Assembly: GCA_963823105.1 (NCBI GenBank)
Contig: CAWGKC010000001.1
Coordinates: forward strand, 496,001 to 560,000
DNA: 64,000 nt
DNA from: JAJYKC01 sp963823105
GTDB taxonomy: Bacteria; Acidobacteriota; Terriglobia; Bryobacterales; Bryobacteraceae
Direction of reading: 5' to 3'
Below the pieces are notes generated by a model. The model had not been told where the DNA came from. It worked only from the letters and a program-made list of their open reading frames with translations, and searched no databases. How positions within the stretch are numbered: the stretch's first letter is position 1; the number at the start of each line of letters is the position of its first letter. Positions 53,405 through 61,252 of the stretch are shown here, in pieces. Both the position numbers and the translations under genes were made by a program.

Positions 53405-55200
53405 CTACGGCGTCTCGAAATAGAGGCTCGGGAGACGGAACGCCCGATACTCTATCGCATTGTCGGGATAGTTGTTGCCATGCGTGATCTGAAGCACGAA
53501 TAGCAGGTCCCCGTTCTTTCCCGCCTCCGCCTCCTGGACGTATGGAATGTCGTTCGAGCTAAAGATCGCCCCGCTTTGGAACCAATAGTTCCCGTTCGGC
53601 AGAATCTGCGCCGTCCCCACCGCCACCGCGTAAACACCGAGGTCGGTATTGACGTTCACGTTCGCCTGGAGCGCGGTTTCATCGACCGCGTAGATCTGCC
53701 CCCGGCTATGTCCATTGGAGTCCACTTTCGAGATACGGGTGTTGCCATCGTCGTAAACGGCGAGAATCTGGGCGCCGTGTATCGGCCGGTCGTGAAAAGC
53801 GAACTCCGGGTCGTGCTGATGGGAAAACCAGGGGAACGTGGCTAGGTCCATCGTGGAACCTTGCGTGTTAATCGTCGTGACGCCGAAGTCGCCGTTGTTG
53901 CCCATGCGCCACATGATATGGCGGTCGCCGGCTCCATTGGCGTAATTCACTTTCAGAACCCAATCCAGATGGCGGATGGAAAGAATGATGTTGCCGTCCG
54001 CGGTGAGCGTGGAGGAGTTGGAATGCGTCCAGTCGTTGGCTATGGGCGCTAAATAGAATGCCGGGCAGCCCCCTTGATTCGGTGCGCAGGTCTCCCCCAG
54101 AATGGCCTTGTCGTTCACCAACTGAAAGGTGCCCTTGGAGGTCGTATAGGTGCCATCGTCGAACCCGTCCCAGGACCATTTGAATTGCAGATTGGAATCC
54201 AGGACGATCACCTCGTCGCCGAGGACGTCGCAGGTGTTTGGCACGCCTCCCGTCGATCCGCATTGGAACGAGTTGGCGATGAGCCGCTCTTCGGCGCCGA
54301 TAAACAGGATGTCCCCGTTGCCCAGGCGCCGCGCCTCGTGGCTAAACGACGTGATGGGATGTTTCCCATTCGCCGCCAATTGCTCGCTGACGATTTCCGC
54401 GTTCGTGTCGAGCAAGACGTTCCCCGCCAGGTCGACTTCCAATAGCTCTTGCGCGTATGGGTTTGGAGACGATTGAACGATGGGCGGCGCGAGGATCGTG
54501 AATAATCCACCGCCCGTTTCGGTTCGCGTCCCAAAGACGAAGGTCTGGGGCGTGTACCAAAGGTAATTGCCCTCCAGATCGGTGGCCGCCATGCTGTACC
54601 GCGCCCCGAAGCCCGGTGTGAATAAATGCAGAATCACCGGGTACGACTGGTCCGGATCGGTCTGGTTGGGCGAATCGGCCGCCACGAACGGGGGCGCGGG
54701 CAAGGATATATCGGAGGGAATCGCGCCGCTGGTAAATTGCATCGGATTCCCGGTGGCCACTTTCGCGCCGGAGGCGTCCACGGTCTCCCAAAGCATGTTG
54801 TACGGCGTATTCGGATACATTCCGGCGATGTAGAAATTCATGCTCGTGGCGGCGTCGCAAGGCTGCGTATTCGTCGCCGATTTCAGAGCCGTCTGCCCGG
54901 CCTTCAGAAAAACGACGCGCATCGTCTGGCCCACCGGGCAGGCGGGAGCGCTGAAAAGCGCCACCAGCGTGTTGGCCGTCGGATGACGTCCTGCTTGATC
55001 TGCTGCTGCGACGACGCCAGGTTGGCGCTAAATTGAAAATCGTAGTTCCCCGAGCCGCCGCTGGCCGACGCGGTGAATACGATCGGAGTTCCCACCGGCT
55101 GCGGCGATGCCAGGTTCGATGCGAGCGAAACGGAAATCTGGGCGAACGCGGGCGCGGCCGCCAGAACGAAAATCGCGCAAACAAGGCGCACGGGATTCAT
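53405..55200 (-). pseudogene. Arylsulfotransferase (ASST) paralogue 1, damaged by an internal deletion
   Basis: The start MNPVRLVCAIFVLAAAPAFA (55200; GGAGG upstream) opens like its paralogues, with signal peptide and Ig-like domain to SSQQQIKQD. The frame then jumps. Relative to paralogue 2, 53 codons less two bases (157 bases) are missing near 54987, so HPTANTLVALFSAPACP is out of frame with the start. The remaining 519-residue frame keeps the catalytic-type segments DWTHSNSSTLTADGNIIL, LSIRHLDWVLKVNY and WFSHQHDPEFAFHD. Without a new start it would lack a signal peptide. Probably inactivated or expressed only in truncated form. Confidence 0.75.
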
Positions 55201-55310
55201 ACCGATTTCCTCCGGACTGCGATACGGGGCGGAACTTGATTAAGTTAGCGCATCTCCTTGGAGAGTAACCGCCCGCCGGAAGATTCTTGCCGTTCGATAC
55301 GTCCTCGGGA

Positions 55311-55946
55311 CTACCGGTACTTGCGCAAAACCGCGATCACTCTGCCCTGAATTTCCACCTCGGTCCGATCCACCAGAATCGGCGCCATCGAGGCGTTCGC
55401 CGGCTGCAGGCGTACGCGCCCGCCCGGCTCCAGGAAGAAACGCTTCAGCGTCGTCTCGTTGCCGACCAAAGCCGCCACGATGTCGCCATCTCGAACCTCC
55501 GACACCCGTTCAGCCAAAACGAAATCGCCGGGACAGATGTGATCCTCGATCATCGATTCGCCTCGGACCTCCAGCGCAAAGGTGCCTTCGTCGCCGGCAA
55601 AGTCGGAAAACTCCAGGTCCGCCGGTTCCGGGAATGTCTCGACCGGCGTTCCGGCGGCGATCCGTCCTAACAGCGGGACACTGGAGCGTCCGGCCCGGAC
55701 CGGTTTCGCCGCCGCGCGCCGGCGCTCTTCCATATACTCAGGCGACACTTCGATGGAGCGGCTTCGATTGAAGCCGCGGCTAAGGTAATTGCGCGCCTCC
55801 AGCCCTTCGATGTGCTTGTGGACGCTGGCTAACGACGACAACGACAAGCCGTGGGCCAACTCTTCATAGCTGGGGCTGTATCCGTTTTCTTCAACGAAGC
55901 TGGAAATGAAGTCGAGGACTTCCTTCTGTCGCTTGGTTAACGCCAT
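55311..55946 (-). CDS. lexA: LexA repressor
   Basis: The 211-residue SOS repressor has an N-terminal winged helix (MALTKRQKEVLDFISSFVEE, GYSPSYEELAHGLSLSSLAS) and an S24 autopeptidase domain. The cleavage-site Ala-Gly lies in LGRIAAGTPVETFP, the catalytic Ser in ALEVRGESMIEDHICPGDF, and the catalytic Lys in VGNETTLKRFFLEPGG. It represses DNA-repair genes until RecA triggers self-cleavage. It lies between arylsulfotransferase copies 1 and 2 on the same strand; a strong-looking promoter sits directly against its ATG. Confidence 0.95.
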   Translation of the reverse strand: MALTKRQKEVLDFISSFVEENGYSPSYEELAHGLSLSSLASVHKHIEGLEARNYLSRGFNRSRSIEVSPEYMEERRRAAAKPVRAGRSSVPLLGRIAAGTPVETFPEPADLEFSDFAGDEGTFALEVRGESMIEDHICPGDFVLAERVSEVRDGDIVAALVGNETTLKRFFLEPGGRVRLQPANASMAPILVDRTEVEIQGRVIAVLRKYR

Positions 55947-55951
55947 GATCC

Positions 55952-55980
55952 ATTATTGGCGAAGAAAAGGAGAAAATCAA
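55952..55980 (-). promoter_or_regulatory. lexA promoter, probably giving a leaderless mRNA
   Basis: On the minus strand TTGATT (55980-55975), a 17-base spacer and AATAAT (55957-55952) lie upstream, with the -10 ending only five bases before the lexA ATG at 55946. The expected transcription start is the ATG itself. No Shine-Dalgarno sequence is present, which agrees with leaderless translation. Confidence 0.55.
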
Positions 55981-56022
55981 GGGGCGCAAAGAGAAACCGC
56001 CCAAGCCGTAAGTTCCATCCGT

Positions 56023-57984
56023 CTACGGAGTTTCAAAGTACATGTTCGGCATCCGGAAAGCGCGGTAGGCCAGAGCGTGGCTTGTAGCCGTCCCGTTGGC
56101 GACCTGGAGAATGAAAATCAGGTTTCCAAGCGGGTCCGTTTCCGACTCCTGAACATAGGAAGGCGAGCTCTTCGATGGCGCAACGACGCCGCTATCGAAG
56201 AAGTAATTCCCGTTCGGAAGTATCTGGGCGACGCCGAGCGCGAAACAATAGACCAATAGATCGGCGTTTACATTCAGATTGGCCTGGAGGGCGGGTTCAT
56301 TGACCGCGTAAATCTGACCCCTGCTGTGGCCGTTGTGATCGAAGTTGGCGATGCGCGTGTTGCCATCGTCATAGACGGCGAAAATCTGGACGCCGTCGAT
56401 TATTTGATCGTTCAGCGCGAACTGCGCATCGTGCTGGTGAGAGAACCAGGGGTACCCCGGCAAGTCCATCGTGGAGCCGGTGGTGCCAATTTGAGTGAGA
56501 GTGAAATCGCCATTCGGGCCCATGCGCCACATGATATGGCCGTCGCCCGCGCCATTGGCGTAGTTCACCTTGATGGTCCAATCGAGGTGGCGGATGGAAA
56601 GCGTGATGTTTCCATCGGCGGTCAGCGTTGTAGCGTTCGAGTGAGTCCAGTCGTTCGCCGACGGGGCGAGAAAGAACGCCGGGCAACCCGGGCCGTTCGG
56701 GACGCAGACTTCGCCCAAAACCGCCTTTGTGTCGACAAGCTGGTGCGTTCCCGTGGAATCGGTATAGGCGCCATTGTCGAACCCGTCCCAGGACCATTTG
56801 TACTGCATATTGGAATTCAGAACGATGATCTCGTCGCCCAGGACGTCGCAAGTGTTCGGAACCCCATTCGTCGATCCGCATTGATTGGAATTGGCGATCA
56901 GGCGCTCCTCGGCGCCAATGGTGAGCAAATCGCCATTCGGCAGGCGTCGCAGCTCGTGGCTGAAGGACGTGATGGGGTGCTTTCCTTTCGCAACAAGCTG
57001 CTCGCTAAGGATTTCGGCGTTGGTGTTAAGTAGCTGATTGCCCACCAGGTCGACTTCGATCATGGTCTGTAAGTAGGGTTGCGGGTTGCCCGGAATCATC
57101 GGCGGAGTCTGGATGGCGAAAATCTTGCCTCCCGTCTCCGTACGGCCGATCGCATCGAGAATCTGCGGAGTGTACCAAAGATAATTGCCGGCCAAATCGG
57201 TCGCGGCTACGTTGTACAAAGTTCCGAAGCCGCCCCACGTAAAGTCTTGGAAGATGATCGGGAACGTCTGATCGGGATCGGTCTGGTTCGGAGAATCGGC
57301 TGCCGTGAAAATCGGCGATGGCAGGGAAATATTCGGCGGGATCGCGCCGGTGGTAATTTGCATCGGCTGGCCGGTCGCCACCTTATTACCCGATTTGTCC
57401 AGCGTCTCCCAGAACATGTTATACGCCGTATTCGGGTACATCCCGGCGACGTAGTAATTCATGCTGGTGATGTTATCGCAGGGCTGGGAATTGGTTTCCG
57501 ACTTGATGGCCGTTTGGTGCGCCTTCAGGAAGACCACGCGTTCGTTCTGGCCGGCCGGGCACGGCGGCGCGCTGAACAGAACAACCAGAGTGTTCGTCGT
57601 CGGATGGACCGCCTGCGCTCCGGCGTTCAGCGCCGGCGTGACGGTGAATGCCATCGTCATGTAGCCGCGCGAATTTTTGTTCGCCAGATCCCGGGCTACC
57701 ACGCCGATGGTGTAGGTGCCTTCCTTCAAGCTTGGAACCCAGGGGAATTGATTCAGGGTATTGAAATCCTGCTTTATTTGCACCGGTGTCGAAGTAAGAT
57801 TTGCCGTGAACTGATAATCGTAGTTGCCCGAACCGCCGCTGGCGGCCGCCGTGAAAACGATCGGCGTCCCAACCATTTGAGGCGGCGACAGGTTCGGCGT
57901 GAGGCTAACGGTAATTTGGCCGAATGCCGGGATCGACGCAATCGCCAAAGTGAGAAATGCACAGTATGAAGCTCTGTAACTCAT
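56023..57984 (-). CDS. Secreted arylsulfotransferase (ASST) family protein, paralogue 2
   Basis: The 653-residue product starts MSYRASYCAFLTLAIASIPA (signal peptide; AAAGGA upstream). An Ig-like domain follows (TVSLTPNLSPPQMVGTPIVF, then GSGNYDYQFTANL), then the ASST beta-propeller. Conserved segments are ITSFSHELRRLPNGDLLTIG, NDWTHSNATTLTADGNITLS (HxN like the E. coli ASST active site), SIRHLDWTIKVNY (Arg) and YPWFSHQHDAQFAL (His). ASSTs move sulfate between aryl sulfates and phenols without PAPS, through a sulfo-histidine. Acceptor and donor are unknown. Its promoter lies at 58097-58125, about 110 bases upstream. Confidence 0.85.
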   Translation of the reverse strand: MSYRASYCAFLTLAIASIPAFGQITVSLTPNLSPPQMVGTPIVFTAAASGGSGNYDYQFTANLTSTPVQIKQDFNTLNQFPWVPSLKEGTYTIGVVARDLANKNSRGYMTMAFTVTPALNAGAQAVHPTTNTLVVLFSAPPCPAGQNERVVFLKAHQTAIKSETNSQPCDNITSMNYYVAGMYPNTAYNMFWETLDKSGNKVATGQPMQITTGAIPPNISLPSPIFTAADSPNQTDPDQTFPIIFQDFTWGGFGTLYNVAATDLAGNYLWYTPQILDAIGRTETGGKIFAIQTPPMIPGNPQPYLQTMIEVDLVGNQLLNTNAEILSEQLVAKGKHPITSFSHELRRLPNGDLLTIGAEERLIANSNQCGSTNGVPNTCDVLGDEIIVLNSNMQYKWSWDGFDNGAYTDSTGTHQLVDTKAVLGEVCVPNGPGCPAFFLAPSANDWTHSNATTLTADGNITLSIRHLDWTIKVNYANGAGDGHIMWRMGPNGDFTLTQIGTTGSTMDLPGYPWFSHQHDAQFALNDQIIDGVQIFAVYDDGNTRIANFDHNGHSRGQIYAVNEPALQANLNVNADLLVYCFALGVAQILPNGNYFFDSGVVAPSKSSPSYVQESETDPLGNLIFILQVANGTATSHALAYRAFRMPNMYFETP

Positions 57985-58559
57985 TTCGTTGTCCTTTGCT
58001 CGGCTCGTGCCGCGAAGTCCACTCGACCGCCAGCCTGACTACTTACTCTTACCTAGGGCATCTAATGTAGACGGTGCTGACAGCCAAATCCAGTAGAGTA
58101 TAACCGCGGCCAGAAGATCAGTCAAGGCCTATTAGTAACCCGCCTAACCACGATAAATATACTGGGTTATGGATGATATGGGGGGATCGCTAACCTGTTC
58201 CTGTCCACAAGATATTTGAAATGCGCTGCGGCGCCGGCAAGTAGCCTATGCAAGCATGCGCACACGCATTCGGCCCTATCTGCGGAACCCTGAGCGGTGA
58301 TCGGTCCCGTTGCATGAGACCGGCGATGTTCATGCACGCCTTCGCCCGCTCGTCCATTCGGAGATGTTCGTGTTCTCCGTGGTTTTAAGGTCCCGCGCGT
58401 AAACGGCTTTAATTTGCCTTCGTACGCGATCCGGCCGGCCATTGACATCCACGAGCCATGGATCCAAGCGCCAGGGAGGCGAGTGGCAACGCCGGCATTC
58501 GAGGTGGTTCTCCCCAGGGACGACCCGGCTCAAGCGAAACCGAAATGGCTGTTTTGCGC
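57985..58559. other. Intergenic region upstream of ASST paralogue 2
   Basis: This 575-base gap holds the paralogue 2 promoter (58097-58125) and a leader of about 105 bases. Two blocks are shared with the region before paralogue 4: CGGTGCTGACA.CCA in the leader, and ATAAATATA..GGTTATGGA upstream of the -35. The remaining part (about 58170-58559) holds only short unsupported frames, and I see no RNA gene in it. Confidence 0.6.
58097..58125 (-). promoter_or_regulatory. Sigma-70 promoter of ASST paralogue 2
   Basis: On the minus strand TTGACT (58125-58120), a 17-base spacer and TATACT (58102-58097) match both consensus hexamers at five of six positions. The same spacing and -10 recur before paralogues 3 and 4, which supports function. 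Confidence 0.7.
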
Positions 58560-60512
58560 CTATGGCGTTTCGAAGTACAGGTTCGGCATCCGGAAAGCGC
58601 GATACGCCAGAGCATGGTCGGTACCCGTGCCGTTCGTCACCTGAAGAACGAAGAGGAGGTTTCCAAGTGGATCGGTTTCCGATTCCTGAATATAGGAAGG
58701 ATCGCCCTTGCCGGCCGCAATAATGCCGCTATCGAAGAAGTAGTTTCCATTCGGAAGCACCTGGGCGACTCCGAGCGCGTAGGAATACACCAGTAGGTCG
58801 GCGTTCACATTCAGATTGGCCTGGAGCGCCGGTTCATTCACAGCGTAGATCTGGCCCCGGCTGTCTCCTTTGGGATCGTCGTTGGCGATGCGCGTATCGC
58901 CATCGTCGTAGACGGCGAAAATCTGAACGCCATCGATGATTTGATCGTTGAAAGCGAACTCCGCGTCATGCTGGTGAGAGAACCAGGGGAACGTCGCCAG
59001 GTCCATCGTGGAACCGGTGGTGCCGATGGTGGTAAGCGCGAAATCGCCGTTGGGGCCCATGCGCCACATAATATGACCGTCGCCCGCGCCATTGCCGTAA
59101 TTGAACTTGATGGTCCAGTCGAGATGGCGGCTGGAAAGAATGATATTGCCGTCGGCGGTCAGCGTGGTCGAGTTGGTGTGTGTCCAATCGTTCGCCACCG
59201 GAGCCAGGTAGAACGCCGGACAGCCGCCCTGGTTCGTCACGCAGGTTTCGCCTAATACGGCCTTGTCGTCGACCAGTTGGTGCGTTCCCGTGGAATCGGT
59301 ATAGGTGCCGTTGTCGAACCCGTCCCACGACCATAAGTACTGCATGTTGGAATTCAGAACGATGATCTCGTCGCCGAGCACGTCGCAAGTGTTCGGAACC
59401 CCGTTGGTCGATCCGCACTGATTGGCGTTGGCGATCAGGCGCTCCTCGGCGCCGATAAGCAGGATGTCTCCGCCCGGCAGCCGCCGCGCCTCGTGGCTGA
59501 ACGAAGTGATGGGGTGCTTCCCGTTCGCCGCGAGTTGCTCGCTGACGATCTCGGCATTCGTGTTAAGCAACTGGTTTCCCACCAGATCGATTTCAAGCAT
59601 CTGTTGGGCGTAAGGCTGTGGATTGCTCGGGACGATCGGCGGAGTCTGAATGGCGAAAAGCTTGCCGCCCGTCTCCGTGCGGCAAATGAAACTGAGAACC
59701 GGCGGAGCATACCAGAGATAGTTGCCCGCCAGATCGGTCGCCGCCACGTTATAGTTATTTCCGAAGCCGGGCGTGAAGCCTTGGAGGATGATCGGGAACG
59801 TTTGATCCGGATCGGTCTGATTCGGCGAATCGGCGGCCGTGAAGATCGGCGAAGGCAGAAGAATGTTTGACGGGATCGCACCGGTAAGAAACTGCATGGG
59901 CGCGCCCGTGGAGATTTTATTCCCCAAACTGTCCAATGTCTCCCAGAACATGTTATACGCCGTGTTCGGATACATTCCGGCGATGTAGTAATTCATGCTG
60001 GTGATGTTATCGCAGGGCTGCGGGTTCGTATTGAACTTGACGGCCGTTTGGTGGGCCTTCAGAAAAACCACACGCTCCCTTTGGCCCGCCGGGCAAGGAG
60101 GCGCGCTGAACAAGGCCACCAGCGTATTGGCCGTCGTATGAATGGCCTGCGCTCCGGCATTCAGCGCCGGCGTAGCGGTGAAGGCCACCGTCATGGAGCC
60201 GGTCGAGCTTTTGTTCGCCAGATCGCGGGCGGTCACGCCGATGCTGTAAGTGCCTTCCTTCAAGCTGGGAACCCATGGGAATTGATTCATGGCGTTGAAA
60301 TCCTGCTTAATCTGCACCGGCGCCGACGTGAAGTTCGCGGTGAACCGATAGTCGTAGTTGCCCGAACCGCCACTGGCGACAGCCGTGAAAACGATCGGCG
60401 TCCCAACCATCTGCGGGGACGAGATGTTCGGAGTTAAAGTGACGGTAAGCTGCGCGAAGGCCGGCGCCGCCGCCAACGCCAGGAGCGCACAACAGGGAAC
60501 TCTACAATTCAT
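58560..60512 (-). CDS. Secreted arylsulfotransferase (ASST) family protein, paralogue 3
   Basis: The 650-residue protein begins MNCRVPCCALLALAAAPAFA with a GAGGAAA ribosome site. The layout equals paralogue 2: signal peptide, Ig-like domain (TVTLTPNISSPQMVGTPIVF), a short linker with PCPAGQRERVVFLKAHQTAV, then the propeller with SFSHEARRLPGGDILLIGAE, NDWTHTNSTTLTADGNIILS, SSRHLDWTIKFNYGNGAGDG and WFSHQHDAEFAFND. It is closest to paralogue 4 by eye, indicating a recent duplication. SRHLD here replaces IRHLD. Promoter at 60552-60580, giving a leader of about 33 bases. Confidence 0.85.
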   Translation of the reverse strand: MNCRVPCCALLALAAAPAFAQLTVTLTPNISSPQMVGTPIVFTAVASGGSGNYDYRFTANFTSAPVQIKQDFNAMNQFPWVPSLKEGTYSIGVTARDLANKSSTGSMTVAFTATPALNAGAQAIHTTANTLVALFSAPPCPAGQRERVVFLKAHQTAVKFNTNPQPCDNITSMNYYIAGMYPNTAYNMFWETLDSLGNKISTGAPMQFLTGAIPSNILLPSPIFTAADSPNQTDPDQTFPIILQGFTPGFGNNYNVAATDLAGNYLWYAPPVLSFICRTETGGKLFAIQTPPIVPSNPQPYAQQMLEIDLVGNQLLNTNAEIVSEQLAANGKHPITSFSHEARRLPGGDILLIGAEERLIANANQCGSTNGVPNTCDVLGDEIIVLNSNMQYLWSWDGFDNGTYTDSTGTHQLVDDKAVLGETCVTNQGGCPAFYLAPVANDWTHTNSTTLTADGNIILSSRHLDWTIKFNYGNGAGDGHIMWRMGPNGDFALTTIGTTGSTMDLATFPWFSHQHDAEFAFNDQIIDGVQIFAVYDDGDTRIANDDPKGDSRGQIYAVNEPALQANLNVNADLLVYSYALGVAQVLPNGNYFFDSGIIAAGKGDPSYIQESETDPLGNLLFVLQVTNGTGTDHALAYRAFRMPNLYFETP

Positions 60513-60551
60513 TTACTTTTCCTCCCCGCGGATAGCCGTCAGATTCAGTCA

Positions 60552-60580
60552 AGTATAACCAGTGGAATCGGCATCGTCAA
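60552..60580 (-). promoter_or_regulatory. Sigma-70 promoter of ASST paralogue 3
   Basis: TTGACG (60580-60575), a 17-base spacer and TATACT (60557-60552) on the minus strand. The hexamers and spacer length are the same as for paralogue 4, and the -10 flank is shared (GGTTATACTTGACTGAA). The ATG at 60512 is about 33 bases from the expected start. Confidence 0.7.
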
Positions 60581-61170
60581 GGACTATGAGTTGCCCAAAT
60601 TGAGGCATTTCGATAGATCCAGTTAGCGCCACTCAGAGGGAGTACCGTCCGTTGGACCGGCGACTCAAGAGCACCGAATCGAGCCAATGTAGACTCGAAA
60701 TAGGGAAACTCGCGTTCCCCAGAAACCCAGTCACAACGCCCCGAAAAAATTATATCTCCCTCCCCCTCAATACCTTACACCACATTCTCGCCATCCCGCC
60801 CCCTCGCTTTTCCCACCCCCCGCGCTATCGTGTAACCAAGAGCGAGACGACTGATCATCTTCGTCCTCGCCGCTAAGTGGTCTCCATTCTAGACAAGGGA
60901 GATCGCGAATGCAAAAAGGTGGGCGCTGGCCGCTCGCGTTTGACGCGGCTCCCTATCCAGTTTAAGGGTTACCTGAACGGGTTTTTGATCTTCGTAAAAA
61001 CGCAACGTTGCACTAAATTCTTAGAAAACAAAGAGAAGAAGGGAAGAAAGTAAGTCGGATCGGAACGGCAAACCAAAAACGAACCACGGGCGAAACACGC
61101 TTGGCATAACCTTGTTACAAGGCCAAAGGTTCCAGTCGTTCTATCTATGTATTGCCGTCGATAACTCCCG

Positions 61171-61214
61171 GCAAAAAGAAACCGCCCAACCAGGCGAGGG
61201 CTCGGTTGGGCGGT
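61171..61214 (-). terminator. Rho-independent terminator of ASST paralogue 4
   Basis: An 11-base perfect inverted repeat, ACCGCCCAACC (61181-61191) and GGTTGGGCGGT (61204-61214), is separated by a 12-base loop. On the minus strand it is followed by the T-rich run TTCTTTTTGC. It lies 39 bases after the stop of the gene at 61253. Confidence 0.85.
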
Positions 61215-61252
61215 GGCTGTGAGAAAACGAGTGGGCCGCGAGTTCCGCGCGC

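Larger units (their letters stand above)
60513..61252. other. 740-base intergenic region between ASST paralogues 3 and 4
   Basis: The region holds the paralogue 3 promoter (60552-60580), an operator-like dyad CCTTGT-T-ACAAGG at 61110-61122, and the paralogue 4 terminator (61171-61214). The stretch 60581-61100 is more AT-rich than the genes, with homopolymer runs. I see no protein gene or structured RNA in it; the small frame at 60652-60876 has no ribosome site or family similarity. Confidence 0.6.

Noticed and set aside
60652..60876. Small 74-residue plus-strand frame in the long intergenic gap
   Set aside because: No ribosome site, no recognisable similarity, and Pro/Arg/Lys-rich composition typical of chance frames.
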